Positions 7,549-16,165 of a DNA stretch of 64,000 nucleotides are shown in pieces. Position numbers and translations under genes: made by a program. The notes under the pieces were generated by a model. That model was not told where the DNA came from. It did not search any database and saw nothing but the letters and a program-made list of their open reading frames with translations. This DNA is from Streptomyces mangrovisoli (GTDB lineage: Bacteria; Actinomycetota; Actinomycetes; Streptomycetales; Streptomycetaceae), in the NCBI RefSeq assembly GCF_000974985.2, contig NZ_LAVA02000038.1, forward strand, positions 62,001 through 126,000, written 5' to 3'. Numbering within the stretch: position 1 is the first letter of the stretch; each line of letters starts with the position of its first letter.

Positions 7549-8310
7549 ATGACCGCCGCCGAACCGACCGCAGCGACGCCCGCCGCACGCCCCGAACCGC
7601 CCGCCGCACGCGCCGGGTTCCCCGCCGTGTCCCGCGAACCCTCCTCCGGAAGCCGGGTGTTGTCCGTGCCGCTGGCTGAACGGCTCGCCGGACGGCGCCT
7701 GGTGCCGCCGCTGTGCGTCGCGGTGGTCGTCGTGGGGATGGTGCTGTCGGGATGGGCGCCGCGCGACCGCGCGACCTGGTTCCTGGAGACGGTGTGGGTG
7801 CTGGTGGGCCTGCCGCTGATCGTCCTGGCCCGGCGCCGCTTCCCGCTGACCGACCTGCTGTGCTGCCTGCTCGCCGCGCACGCGCTGGTGCTGGCGGTGG
7901 GCGGGCACTACACCTACGCGCAGGTGCCGGCGGGCGACTGGGTGCGGGACACCTTCCACCTCAGCCGCAACCCGTACGACCGCCTCGGCCACCTCTTCCA
8001 GGGGTTCGTGCCGGCCGTGCTGGTGCGGGAGGTGCTCAGCCGCAGGTCACCACTGCGCGGCAGCCGCTGGCTGGCCCCGCTGACGGTGTGCGCCTGCCTG
8101 GCCTTCAGCGCCCTCTTCGAGCTGTTCGAGTGGGCGGCGGCCGAGATCGGCGGCCACGGCGCCGACGCGTTCCTCGCCACGCAGGGCGACCCGTGGGACA
8201 CCCAGTGGGACATGTTCTGCGCGCTGATCGGCGCGGTGGTCTCGGTACTGGTGCTGAGCCGGCTGCACGACCGCCGGATGGCGGCCCTGGCGGCTCACTC
8301 CGACGTGTGA
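7549..8310 (+). CDS. DUF2238 (YjdF-like) membrane protein
   Basis: A 253-aa polytopic membrane protein resembling the DUF2238/YjdF family, whose biochemical role is unknown. After a ~45-residue Pro/Ala-rich N-terminal tail it has about six hydrophobic segments (for example PLCVAVVVVGMVLSG and the LLAAHALVLAVGG stretch). Polar conserved-looking motifs include H-Y-T-Y, R-N-x-Y-D-R-x-G-H-x-x-Q-G and the E-L-x-E-W segment, plus G-D-P-W-D-T-Q-W-D, all typical of the family. ATG 7549 follows GAGGAG (7538-7543). The 3' end overlaps by 16 bases the convergent gene at 8295. A palindromic operator lies upstream. Confidence 0.82.
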   Translation: MTAAEPTAATPAARPEPPAARAGFPAVSREPSSGSRVLSVPLAERLAGRRLVPPLCVAVVVVGMVLSGWAPRDRATWFLETVWVLVGLPLIVLARRRFPLTDLLCCLLAAHALVLAVGGHYTYAQVPAGDWVRDTFHLSRNPYDRLGHLFQGFVPAVLVREVLSRRSPLRGSRWLAPLTVCACLAFSALFELFEWAAAEIGGHGADAFLATQGDPWDTQWDMFCALIGAVVSVLVLSRLHDRRMAALAAHSDV

Positions 8311-8780
8311 CGGCGCCGGGTCCACAGCGGGAGCACGTACCAGCACAGGACGTACCAGACGACCACGGGCGCCACCAGCCACGGCACCCAGCTGCCGTGC
8401 GTGGCCACCCGCAGGATCAGCAGCAGCGACGAGGCCATGGTGGCCAGCAGCAGGACCAGCCCGACGAAGGTCAGCCGGGACGCCCACCGCACCGCCTCGG
8501 GCTTGACCCGGCGCCCCGCGACCACACGGTGCAGGGACACCGGGCCGATGAGGGCGCCGGTGGCGCAGGCCCCGAGGACGACGGTCACGACGTAGATGGC
8601 CCGGTCCGTGTCCTCGAGGGAGGGATAGCGCTGGGTGAACACCACGGTGAGCAGGAAGCCGAAGAGGATCTGCACGCCCGTCTGGGCGACACGGACCTCC
8701 TGGATGAGCTCACCCCACATCCGGTCGGCTCGCTCTTCCGGACTCTCGTCGCGCCCCGTGCGCGCCACCGGCGGTGTCAT
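8295..8780 (-). CDS. DUF6328-like four-TM membrane protein
   Basis: A 161-aa protein with a charged N-terminus (ESPEERADRMWGELIQEVRVAQTG) followed by about four transmembrane helices: roughly residues 36-52, 63-84, 100-122 and 130-150. It resembles small actinobacterial membrane proteins of the DUF6328 type; function unknown. The ATG lies 40 bases after the stop of the aldo-keto reductase gene, so it may be the last gene of that minus-strand operon. Its 3' end overlaps the convergent DUF2238 gene. Confidence 0.72.
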   Translation of the reverse strand: MTPPVARTGRDESPEERADRMWGELIQEVRVAQTGVQILFGFLLTVVFTQRYPSLEDTDRAIYVVTVVLGACATGALIGPVSLHRVVAGRRVKPEAVRWASRLTFVGLVLLLATMASSLLLILRVATHGSWVPWLVAPVVVWYVLCWYVLPLWTRRRHTSE

Positions 8781-8820
8781 GTGAAGCGTGTACCGTGCCG
8801 GCGGATCCTCAAACGGCGTC

Positions 8821-9804
8821 CTACCAGCGCTGCTCCACCTGGTCCTTGATCCGGCGGTCGTAGAGGTCGCGGATCGCGGTGAGGGTCTGCTCGGGCAGGG
8901 CGGGGAGCTTGGCCGCGGCCGCGTTGGCGCGGGCCTGCTCGGGCGAGCGGGCGCCCGGGATGACGGTGGTCACGCCGGGCTGCTCGACGATCCAGCGCAG
9001 CGCGAGCTGGGCCGGGGTCCAGCCCTCGGGTGCGAGGGCGGCGAACTCCGCGGCGGCCTCCACGCCCGTGGCGTAGTCGACGCCGGAGAACGTCTCGCCC
9101 TGGTCGAACGCCTCGCCGTGCCGGTTGTAGGTGCGGTGGTCGTTCTCCGGGAAGACGGTGTCCTTGGTGTACTTGCCGGTCAGCAGGCCCGAGGCGAGCG
9201 GGACGCGGGCGATGATGCCGACGCCGGCCTCCCGGGCGGCGGGCAGCACCTCGCGCAGCGGCTTCATGCGGAACGGGTTGAGGATGATCTGCACGCTCGC
9301 GACGTTCGGCCGAGCGATGGCGGTGAGCGCCTCGGCGCAGGTCTCGACGCTGACGCCGTACCCGGCGATGCGCTCCTCCGCGACCAGGGTGTCCAGGGCG
9401 TCGAACACCTCGTCCGAGGAGTACACCGGGGTCGGCGGGCAGTGCAGCTGCACGAGGTCGATGCGGTCGACGCCGAGGTTGCGGCGCGAGCGGTCGTTCC
9501 AGGCGCGGAAGTTGTCGAGGACGTAGTTCTCGGGGATCTGGTCGACGCGCCGGCCCATCTTGGTGGCGACCATGACGTGCAGGTCGGGGCGGCCGCGCAG
9601 GAAGGTGGCGATGGTCTCCTCGCTGCGCCCGTCGCCGTAGACGTCCGCCGTGTCGAAGAAGGTGACCCCGGACTCGGCCGCGGCCTCCAGCACGGCGAGG
9701 GCTTCCTTGTCGTCGACGTCGCCCCAGTCGGCGCCCAGCTGCCACGTGCCGAGACCGATGACCGACGCGTGCCGGCCTGACCTGATGAATTCGCGCTCGT
9801 CCAT
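8821..9804 (-). CDS. Aldo/keto reductase
   Basis: A 327-aa TIM-barrel NADPH-dependent carbonyl reductase of the aldo/keto reductase superfamily. The catalytic tetrad is complete: D51 and Y56 in FFDTADVYG, K82 in VATKMG and H121 in QLHCP. The coenzyme end (VIPGARSPEQARAN) is also present. The length and the D-x-A-D-x-Y-G motif fit the bacterial YccK/Tas-like members that act on small aldehydes and ketones. It starts 12 bases after the stop of the FAD monooxygenase gene, suggesting a shared transcript and possibly a shared substrate, but the substrate cannot be inferred. Confidence 0.9.
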   Translation of the reverse strand: MDEREFIRSGRHASVIGLGTWQLGADWGDVDDKEALAVLEAAAESGVTFFDTADVYGDGRSEETIATFLRGRPDLHVMVATKMGRRVDQIPENYVLDNFRAWNDRSRRNLGVDRIDLVQLHCPPTPVYSSDEVFDALDTLVAEERIAGYGVSVETCAEALTAIARPNVASVQIILNPFRMKPLREVLPAAREAGVGIIARVPLASGLLTGKYTKDTVFPENDHRTYNRHGEAFDQGETFSGVDYATGVEAAAEFAALAPEGWTPAQLALRWIVEQPGVTTVIPGARSPEQARANAAAAKLPALPEQTLTAIRDLYDRRIKDQVEQRW

Positions 9805-9816
9805 GACCGAATTCTG

Positions 9817-11070
9817 TCATCCGTCCTCGTTCGCCGCGGCCTGCGCCCCCCGGGAAGCGCCGGAGGCGAGAGCGCGCGCGTGCACGGTGCGCGCCACCTT
9901 CGGCCCGAGCCACCGCTTGAGACGGCGCAGCGACTCCAGCCGGCCCACGGCCCGGTCGAGGCCGTAGTAGAGCTGCGGCGGCACGTACGGCAGCAGCGGC
10001 GAGTGGCGCTGGCCGAGCAGGGCGAACATCTGGTGCGGGGGCAGATGGATGTAGCGCGGCAGGTTCTCGTACCACCGGGCGCTGTAGCGGGCCGCGCTCT
10101 GCACGGACAGCAGGGCCCTGCGGCGTTCGTCCTCGTAGGCGGCGAGGGCCTGCGGGAGGCCGGTGTGGCGGCGCAGGGCCCCGGCGAGGGCGACGGCGTC
10201 CTCCAGGGCGAGGGTGGTGCCCGCGCCGATCGAGTAGTGGGTGGTGTGGGCGGCGTCGCCGAGCAGGACCACGTTGCCGTGGTGCCAGGAGCGGTTGGTG
10301 AGGGTGCGGAAGGCGAGCCACGGGGCGCTGCCGTCCCCCGCGGGGCGCCCGATCAGGCGGTTGCCGTCGAGGACGTCGGCGAACAGCTTCTCCAGGAGGG
10401 TCAGCCCCTCGGCCTCGTCCGCGCGGTCCAGGCCCAGCCCGCGCCAGGTCCCGGGGGCGCATTCGACGACGCAGGTGCTGTGCCCGGGGCCGTACGGGTA
10501 GCCGTAGAACCAGATCCAGCCGTGCTCGCTCTCCACGAAGGCGAAGGTGAAGGCGTCGAAGACCTTGGTGGTGCCGAGCCAGAGGTAGCGGTTGCTCCCC
10601 TCGTGGAACTCGGTGCCGAATCCGTCGCCGTGCCGGGCGCGCAGCGCGCTGTGCACCCCGTCGGCCGCCACGAGGAGGTCGCCCTCGGGGAGGTCGCCGC
10701 CGCCGATCTCGTGCTCGAACTCCAGCCGTACGCCGAGCGAGCGGGCCCGGTCGGCGAGGATCTCCAGCAGCCGGTGGCGCCCGATGCCGAAGCCCTCGTC
10801 GCCGGGCTGACGGGCGATCAGGTCGCCCACCCGGGCGACGCCTTCGGTCCACCGGACCGAGTCCGCCTCGACCGCGCGGGCCGACTCCGGGTCGTGCTCC
10901 GTCAGCCGGTCGAGCAGGCCGCGCCAGTAGGTGACGCCCCAGCCGTAGGTGGAGCCCTCCGGGTTGCGCTCGTACACGGTGATGTCGTGGGACGGGTCCT
11001 GCCGCTTGAGCAGGATCGACAGATACAGGCCGGCGGGCCCGCCGCCGACGCACGAGACCTTCACGGACAC
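9817..11070 (-). CDS. FAD-dependent aromatic monooxygenase (salicylyl-CoA hydroxylase-like)
   Basis: A 417-aa group A flavoprotein hydroxylase. It has the N-terminal Rossmann motif CVGGGPAGL (residues ~7-15), the D-G motif LLVAADGVHS and the flavin-binding GDAAH at 271-275 followed by T-x-x-x-G-x-G-x-x-L-x-L-E-D-A. The early segment Y-G-W-G-V-x-Y and the overall order resemble the monooxygenase half of salicylyl-CoA/anthraniloyl-CoA hydroxylases, but the C-terminal oxidoreductase half of those fusions is missing. It is probably cytoplasmic and acts on an aromatic or indolic substrate with NAD(P)H and oxygen. GTG at 11070 or 11064 may start it; no strong ribosome site is seen. The aldo-keto reductase follows in the same direction. 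Confidence 0.82.
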   Translation of the reverse strand: MSVKVSCVGGGPAGLYLSILLKRQDPSHDITVYERNPEGSTYGWGVTYWRGLLDRLTEHDPESARAVEADSVRWTEGVARVGDLIARQPGDEGFGIGRHRLLEILADRARSLGVRLEFEHEIGGGDLPEGDLLVAADGVHSALRARHGDGFGTEFHEGSNRYLWLGTTKVFDAFTFAFVESEHGWIWFYGYPYGPGHSTCVVECAPGTWRGLGLDRADEAEGLTLLEKLFADVLDGNRLIGRPAGDGSAPWLAFRTLTNRSWHHGNVVLLGDAAHTTHYSIGAGTTLALEDAVALAGALRRHTGLPQALAAYEDERRRALLSVQSAARYSARWYENLPRYIHLPPHQMFALLGQRHSPLLPYVPPQLYYGLDRAVGRLESLRRLKRWLGPKVARTVHARALASGASRGAQAAANEDG

Positions 11071-11457
11071 CCCTGACGGTTCTGGCGGTTGTGGTGGTTC
11101 GGACTGCTTCGGCGATGACGGTCACTCAACGTCGCCGACCGGAGCCGAAGAGTAGCAGCGGGAGAGGTGCGGGCGGCGGACCCGCGGATCGCGTCAACCT
11201 CCCGCGGTGAGCCGGGTCACCCGCCGCACCGGGGCCCGCCAAAGATCACCGCCAACGCCCGGATCCGCGCAAGGAATTCCCTCTTCCGGGGAGTACGCCG
11301 ACGTCACGCGAGCAGGATCGTCTTCGTTCAACCCTGCACGGCATATGGGTGATTGTCCGGATCACGGCCAACCGGTCCGGGGCGATTTCTCCCGCTTGCC
11401 CCGGGCCCGATAGTCATACGGCGTCCCCTTCGAACGAACGATCCCAGGAGGTTCCGG
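11071..11457. other. Divergent intergenic region before melC1
   Basis: This 387-bp gap separates the minus-strand monooxygenase from the plus-strand tyrosinase operon and must hold both promoters. It is somewhat AT-richer around 11310-11430. No gene and no convincing consensus promoter or operator was identified. Confidence 0.5.
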
Positions 11458-11907
11458 ATGCCCGACCTGTCCCGCCGCCGCGCGCTCACCGCAGCGGCCG
11501 CCCTCGCCACCGCGGCCGGGGCGCAGGCCGTCCTGGCGCCCGCGGCCGGCGCCGCACCGGCGGCAGACGCCACACCCCAGGCAGGCGTCGAGCCGTCGCC
11601 GGGCGCCATGCCGTCGGCCGACCCGCACCACGGGCACGGGATGCCCGACATGCCCGAGCCCTTCGACGAGGTCTACAAGGGCCGCCGGATAGCGGGCCGC
11701 CCGACGACCATGGGCACCGGGCACGAACACCACGGCGGCTACGGCGTGTTCGTCGACGGCGTGGCCCTGCACGTCATGCGCAACGCCGACGGCACGTGGA
11801 TCAGCGTCGTCAGCCACTACGACCCCGTGCCGACCCCGCGGGCCGCCGCGCGCGCCGCCGTGGACGAGCTCGAGGGCGCCCGGCTGCTCCCGTTCCCGGC
11901 CAACTGA
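11458..11907 (+). CDS. melC1: Tyrosinase cofactor MelC1
   Basis: A 149-aa copper chaperone that forms a complex with apotyrosinase MelC2, delivers copper and assists its secretion. The N-terminus is a twin-arginine signal (SRRRALTAAAALATAAG, residues 5-21). A His-rich stretch (HHGHG, residues ~58-62) and the motif GHEHHGGYGVFVDGVALHVMR are typical of MelC1. The C-terminal half of about 80 residues is the conserved binding domain, and the His/Met segment in between probably binds copper. ATG 11458 follows AGGAGG (11446-11451). The tyrosinase gene begins 44 bases downstream in the same operon, the usual melC arrangement. Confidence 0.95.
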   Translation: MPDLSRRRALTAAAALATAAGAQAVLAPAAGAAPAADATPQAGVEPSPGAMPSADPHHGHGMPDMPEPFDEVYKGRRIAGRPTTMGTGHEHHGGYGVFVDGVALHVMRNADGTWISVVSHYDPVPTPRAAARAAVDELEGARLLPFPAN

Positions 11908-11951
11908 CCACCCCCGCACGGACCCTGCACGACAACGGGAGCACCCGCCAC

Positions 11952-12779
11952 ATGACCGTCCGCAAGAACCAGGCCGCCCTGACCGCCGACGAGAAGCGGC
12001 GCCTCGTCGCCGCCCTCCTCGAACTCAAGCGCAGCGGCCGCTACGACGCCTTCGTCACCACCCACAACGCCTTCATCGTCGGCGACACCGACAACGGCGA
12101 GCGCACGGGCCACCGTTCGCCGTCCTTCCTGCCCTGGCACCGCAGATTCCTGCTGGAGTTCGAGCGGGCGCTGCAGGCGGTGGACGCCTCGGTCGCGCTG
12201 CCGTACTGGGACTGGAGCACCGATCGCACGGTGCGCGCCGCCCTGTGGGCGCCCGACTTCCTCGGCGGCACCGGGCGCAGCTCCGACGGCCGGGTGACGG
12301 ACGGCCCGTTCGCCGCGGCCGCGGGCAACTGGCCGGTCAACGTACGGGTCGACAGCCGCACGTATCTGCGGCGCTCCCTCGGCACCGGGGTGCGGGAGCT
12401 GCCCACGCGGGCCGAGGTCGACTCGGTGCTGTCCATCGCGACGTACGACGCGGCGCCCTGGAACAGCGGATCCGACGGGTTCCGCAACCACCTGGAGGGC
12501 TGGCGCGGGGTCAATCTGCACAACCGCGTCCACGTCTGGGTCGGCGGCCAGATGGCGACCGGGGTCTCCCCCAACGACCCGGTGTTCTGGCTGCACCACG
12601 CGTTCGTCGACAAGCTGTGGTCCGAGTGGCAGCGCCGGCACCCGGGCGCCGGGTACGTGCCGGGCGGCGGCACGCCGGACGTCGTCGACCTGCACGACAC
12701 GATGAAGCCGTGGAACGACACGACGCCGGCGGATCTGCTGGATCACACGCGGTTCTACACGTTCGACACGGACGGCTGA
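11952..12779 (+). CDS. melC2: Tyrosinase MelC2
   Basis: A 275-aa type-3 dicopper monooxygenase that hydroxylates tyrosine to DOPA and oxidises it to dopaquinone, the entry to melanin. All six copper histidines are visible at the positions known for Streptomyces enzymes: CuA H38, H54, H63 and CuB H190, H194, H216. The YWDWSTD segment and the NDPVFWLHHAFVDKLW block are characteristic. It has no own signal peptide; secretion depends on the Tat-targeted MelC1 partner encoded just upstream. ATG 11952 follows GGGAG about 10 bases upstream. Confidence 0.97.
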   Translation: MTVRKNQAALTADEKRRLVAALLELKRSGRYDAFVTTHNAFIVGDTDNGERTGHRSPSFLPWHRRFLLEFERALQAVDASVALPYWDWSTDRTVRAALWAPDFLGGTGRSSDGRVTDGPFAAAAGNWPVNVRVDSRTYLRRSLGTGVRELPTRAEVDSVLSIATYDAAPWNSGSDGFRNHLEGWRGVNLHNRVHVWVGGQMATGVSPNDPVFWLHHAFVDKLWSEWQRRHPGAGYVPGGGTPDVVDLHDTMKPWNDTTPADLLDHTRFYTFDTDG

Positions 12780-12850
12780 CCGCGGGGGCCTCCCGGCCGG
12801 GGTTCGGGGTCGCGGTCCGGCCGCGGGGCGGCGGGCGTCGTCGTCCGACC

Positions 12851-12891
12851 GCGGGCCGGTGGGGGTTGTTCGCGCAGTTCCCCGCGCCCCC
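12851..12891. repeat. Dispersed palindromic element, half copy
   Basis: Bases 12851-12886 match 26519-26554 at 35 of 36 positions and contain the GCGCAGTTCCCCGCG core, but the right inverted arm is missing. It lies between the convergent melC2 and RNase HI genes. Confidence 0.75.
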
Positions 12892-12978
12892 AGGGGGTAG
12901 CGGTTGACGTCGGCGGCGAGGACCCGGCGTGCGCTTCGGGCGCGGCGAAGGCGAAGCCGTCGTTCCGTCCGGGTCGGG

Positions 12979-13677
12979 TCACTCCGTGGTCGTGCGGCAC
13001 TCCGGGTGGCCCCAGCCCTGGGGGTTCTTCGCGATCGTCTCGCCCGCCGCGTAGGAGCGGCCGCACACGCAGCGGCCGGGGAACTTCGCCTTGAGCGTCC
13101 GGGCCGAGCCGCCGTTCGCGCGGGCCGCCCCGCCCGTCCCGCTCCCCGCCGGCCTGCGGCGGGAGGCGGCGGGCCGCGGGGTGTCCGGCGCGGCGGGCGG
13201 CTCGGGCGAGCCGAGTTCGCTGCCGGCCGCCTGCTGGGCGCTCGCCGCCTGGCTGGCGGCCCGGTCCGCGAAGTCGTTGAGCGGGTCGCCGTCGACCTGG
13301 TGGGCGGGGACGTAGCGGAAGTCGACCGCGCGGCCGGCGAGGAGTTCGTCGATCCGGACGACCAGCTCCTGGTTGGCGACGGGCTTGCCCGCCGACGTGC
13401 GCCAGCCGTTGCGCTTCCAGCCGGGCAGCCAGGTGGTGACGGCCTTCATCGCGTACTGCGAGTCCATCCTGACCTCGAGCGGCACGTCCGGGTCGACCGC
13501 GCCCAGCAGCTGCTCCAGGGCGGTGAGTTCGGCGACGTTGTTGGTGGTCCGGCCGAGCGGTCCGGCCTCCCAGCGCTCCGGTGTGCCGGAGCCGTCCGCG
13601 ACCACCCACGCCCAGCCGGCCGGACCGGGATTTCCCTTCGACGCGCCGTCGCAGGCGGCCACCACTCGTTCACGCAT
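12979..13677 (-). CDS. Ribonuclease HI with extra C-terminal Cys/His motif
   Basis: A 232-aa protein. Residues 1-145 are RNase HI, which cleaves the RNA strand of RNA-DNA hybrids using two metal ions; the acidic residues D10 (CDGASKGNPGP), E50 (NNVAEL), D72 (RMDSQYA) and D138 are all present, and H126 corresponds to the flexible catalytic loop. Residues ~150-195 are a Pro/Ala/Ser-rich linker. The last ~40 residues contain C-x-C-G-R-S-Y and H-P-E-C-R, a small putative zinc-binding motif not found in classical RNase HI. ATG 13677 was preferred to 13689 because the conserved core begins there. It is convergent with melC2. Confidence 0.88.
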   Translation of the reverse strand: MRERVVAACDGASKGNPGPAGWAWVVADGSGTPERWEAGPLGRTTNNVAELTALEQLLGAVDPDVPLEVRMDSQYAMKAVTTWLPGWKRNGWRTSAGKPVANQELVVRIDELLAGRAVDFRYVPAHQVDGDPLNDFADRAASQAASAQQAAGSELGSPEPPAAPDTPRPAASRRRPAGSGTGGAARANGGSARTLKAKFPGRCVCGRSYAAGETIAKNPQGWGHPECRTTTE

Positions 13678-13728
13678 GGGCTCGATCATGCCACGGCGGG
13701 CCGGGACCCCCGCTCCGGACCACGGACC

Positions 13729-14526
13729 CTAGGAAACGTCCGCGCTGGGCGGCACCTCGCCGGTCGTCCGCGTGACGTCGATCACCGAGAAGCTCGCGCC
13801 CTGGGGGTCGCTGATCGACGCCATCCGGCCGAAGGGGCTGTCCATCGGACCGAACCGCAGGACGCCGCCGAGCTTGCCGGCCTTCGCCACGGCCTCGTCG
13901 CAGTCGGGGACGACGAAGTACACGTTGACGTACGCCGGCACCTCGGGCGGGAACTCGTCGCCCATCTTCATGCAGCCGAGCACCGGGTCTGCGCCGACAT
14001 GGAACATGCGGTAGTCGACCGCGTCGTCCTGGAGCTCCTTCACCGTGTACGGGAAGACCGCCGGGAAGAACGCGTCCGACTTCCCGGGCTCGCGGGTGAA
14101 GACCTCGGCCCAGCCGTAGGCGCCGGGCGTGGCGACCGTCTCGAAGCCCTTGTGGACGCCGCCCTGCCAGACGCCGAACACCGCGCCGCCGGGGTCGCGG
14201 GCCAGGCACATGGTGCCGAAGTCGCCGACCTGCATCGGCTCCATCAGCACCTCACCGCCGTGCTCGCGGATCTTCGCCGCGGTGGCGGCCGCGTCGGGCG
14301 AGGCGAGGTAGAGGCACCACTGCGACTGCCCCTCCTGGCCGGGCATCGGCGGTACGACGGCCGCGACCGCCTTTCCGTCGGCGTACGCCTGCGTGTAGTT
14401 GCCGTACTCCGACGACGCCTCGCCGAAGGTCCAGCCGAGGACCTCGCCGTAGAAGCGCTTGGCCCCCTCGACGTCGCTGAACATCGCGTCGGCCCAGCAC
14501 GGGGTTCCCTCTGATTCCACGCCCAT
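13729..14526 (-). CDS. VOC-family protein, two glyoxalase-like domains
   Basis: A 265-aa protein made of two tandem vicinal-oxygen-chelate (glyoxalase/bleomycin-resistance) modules, residues ~8-120 and ~138-255. Each starts with the typical W-x-D-x-x-x-x-D-x-x-x-A-x-x-F-Y or W-x-E-x-x-x-x-x-x-x-x-F-F pattern and ends with D-P-x-G-x-x-F. Such actinobacterial proteins have been called hydroxylases or antibiotic-resistance proteins by similarity only; the ligand is unknown. The ATG follows AGAGGG with 8 to 9 bases of spacing. Only a 39- to 51-bp gap separates it from the RNase HI gene on the same strand. Confidence 0.85.
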   Translation of the reverse strand: MGVESEGTPCWADAMFSDVEGAKRFYGEVLGWTFGEASSEYGNYTQAYADGKAVAAVVPPMPGQEGQSQWCLYLASPDAAATAAKIREHGGEVLMEPMQVGDFGTMCLARDPGGAVFGVWQGGVHKGFETVATPGAYGWAEVFTREPGKSDAFFPAVFPYTVKELQDDAVDYRMFHVGADPVLGCMKMGDEFPPEVPAYVNVYFVVPDCDEAVAKAGKLGGVLRFGPMDSPFGRMASISDPQGASFSVIDVTRTTGEVPPSADVS

Positions 14527-14760
14527 CGGTGCCGCCCTCTTTCGGTTCTGGCCCGGCGGCGCGGGCCGCCCGTCGCTCGGCGCGGTACGGCGCGCGGCCG
14601 GGTCCTGTCCGGCTGTGTGTCCGGATCCTCACGCTATCGATCGCTCCGCCCGCCCGCGCGCCGAACGCCGGACCACGGGAGACTGGGCGGCGGCACCACA
14701 CGACGGCGCGGACACTACGGCGCACACACGACGGCGCGGCTTCGGCGGACGGGGCTCGGG

Positions 14761-15804
14761 ATGGCGGACACGGACACCCCACGGACGATGCGGGCCTGGG
14801 CGGTCACGGAACCGGGGCCGGTCGAGGCGGACACCCCGGCCCCGCTCCGGCTCGTCGTGAAACCCGTGCCGGTGCCGCGGGACGACGAGCTGCTCGTCCG
14901 CGTGCGGGCCTGCGGGGTGTGCCGCACGGACCTGCATGTCACCGAGGGGGACCTGCCGGTGCGCCGTCCCGGCGTGACCCCGGGCCACGAGGTGGTCGGC
15001 GAGGTCGCGGCGGCCGGGGCCGCGGTGCGCGGGTTCGCCGTCGGTGACCGGGTGGGCGTGGCCTGGCTGCGCTCCACCGACGGGAGCTGCGCGTACTGCC
15101 TGCGCGGCGCGGAGAATCTGTGCCCCGCGTCCCGGTACACCGGCTGGGACGCCGACGGCGGGTACGCCGAGTACACGACCGTGCCCGCGGACTTCGCGCA
15201 CCGGCTGCCCGCCGACGTGCCGGACGAGGCGTCGGCACCGCTGCTCTGCGCGGGGATCATCGGCTATCGCGCGCTGCGGCGGGCCGCCCTGCCGGCCGGC
15301 GGACGGCTCGGTCTGTACGGCTTCGGCGGCAGCGCGCACCTGTGCGCCCAGGTGGCGCTCGCGGAGGGCGCCACCGTGCATGTGCTGACCCGGGGTGCGG
15401 CCGCGCGGCGGCTCGCGCTGGAGCTCGGGGCGGCCTCGGCGGGCGACGCCTACGCGCCGCCGCCCGAACCGCTCGACAGCGCCGTGCTGTTCGCGCCGGT
15501 CGGCGATCTGGTGCCGGTCGCGCTGCGGGCGCTGGACCGCGGCGGGGTCCTCGCGATCGCGGGCATCCACCTGAGCGACATCCCGCCGCTGCACTACGAG
15601 AGCGACCTGTTCTACGAGAAGGAGGTGCGCAGCGTCACCTCCAACACCCGTGCCGACGCACGGGAGTTCCTCGCCCTGGCCGCACGGCACGGGGTGCGCG
15701 CGACCACCCACGCCTATCCGCTGTCGCGGGCGCTCGACGCGCTGCGGGACCTGAAGGCCGGCCGGTTCGACGGCGCGGCGGTCCTGGTGAACGACCTCTC
15801 CTGA
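14761..15804 (+). CDS. Zinc-dependent alcohol dehydrogenase, AdhA-like
   Basis: A 347-aa medium-chain dehydrogenase. The catalytic zinc ligands are C51 (ACGVCRTDLH) and H76/E77 (GHEVVGEV), and the Rossmann region carries YGFGGSAHLCAQVA. The structural zinc loop keeps C110, C113 and C121, but the first of the four expected cysteines is D107, so this site is altered. It probably oxidises alcohols or reduces aldehydes with NAD(P). The YGFGGSAHL motif matches the actinobacterial AdhA-like group of the family. ATG 14761 has only a weak ribosome site; an in-frame ATG at 14788 is an alternative start. It is divergent from the VOC gene. Confidence 0.87.
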   Translation: MADTDTPRTMRAWAVTEPGPVEADTPAPLRLVVKPVPVPRDDELLVRVRACGVCRTDLHVTEGDLPVRRPGVTPGHEVVGEVAAAGAAVRGFAVGDRVGVAWLRSTDGSCAYCLRGAENLCPASRYTGWDADGGYAEYTTVPADFAHRLPADVPDEASAPLLCAGIIGYRALRRAALPAGGRLGLYGFGGSAHLCAQVALAEGATVHVLTRGAAARRLALELGAASAGDAYAPPPEPLDSAVLFAPVGDLVPVALRALDRGGVLAIAGIHLSDIPPLHYESDLFYEKEVRSVTSNTRADAREFLALAARHGVRATTHAYPLSRALDALRDLKAGRFDGAAVLVNDLS

Positions 15805-16165
15805 CGACCGCTCCTCGGACTCTCCTCGAACTCTCCTCGGCCTCGGCCCGACGGCGGCTCGGCAGCGGCTCGGCAGCGGCTCGGTTTCCGCTCCGGTGTC
15901 CGCTCCGGTGTCGGCTCGAACGTCCGGGTCGCACAGCGGTCCGGACGTACGCCCTCCGGCGGGAGCTCGTACCGTCGCGGGATCGGCGCGAGCGCGCGGA
16001 GTGACCGTACGACCGCCCCCGGAGGGAGGTTTACCCCTTCGCGAGCGTGAAAGCGCCCCTTGTACGCCGTACCGGCCCGCGATCATCGCTGTTTGGCTGG
16101 TGCCTGCACATGATCGGCGGATCCGGACGACCGCCGCTCCCCCACCCGCCATCCCCGGAGGGCAC
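15805..16165. other. Intergenic region before the 2-MIB operon with short repeats
   Basis: This 361-bp gap holds short direct repeats: CTCCTCG-type units at about 15811-15842, GGCTCGGCAGC twice at about 15856-15877, and GCTCCGGTGTC twice at about 15891-15913. The 2-MIB operon promoter must be in the right part (about 15960-16150), where no consensus could be assigned. No gene is seen. Confidence 0.55.

Noticed and set aside
8777..11125. Minus-strand frame of 782 codons
   Set aside because: It is a shadow of the aldo-keto reductase and monooxygenase genes, which have clear catalytic motifs in their own frames.
11396..11416. Promoter-like TTGCCC/TAGTCA pair before melC1
   Set aside because: The spacing is about 9 bases, too short for a standard -35/-10 pair.
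15805..16165. Possible CRISPR-like repeats
   Set aside because: The repeats are short, irregular and adjacent without spacers of constant length; no cas gene is present.
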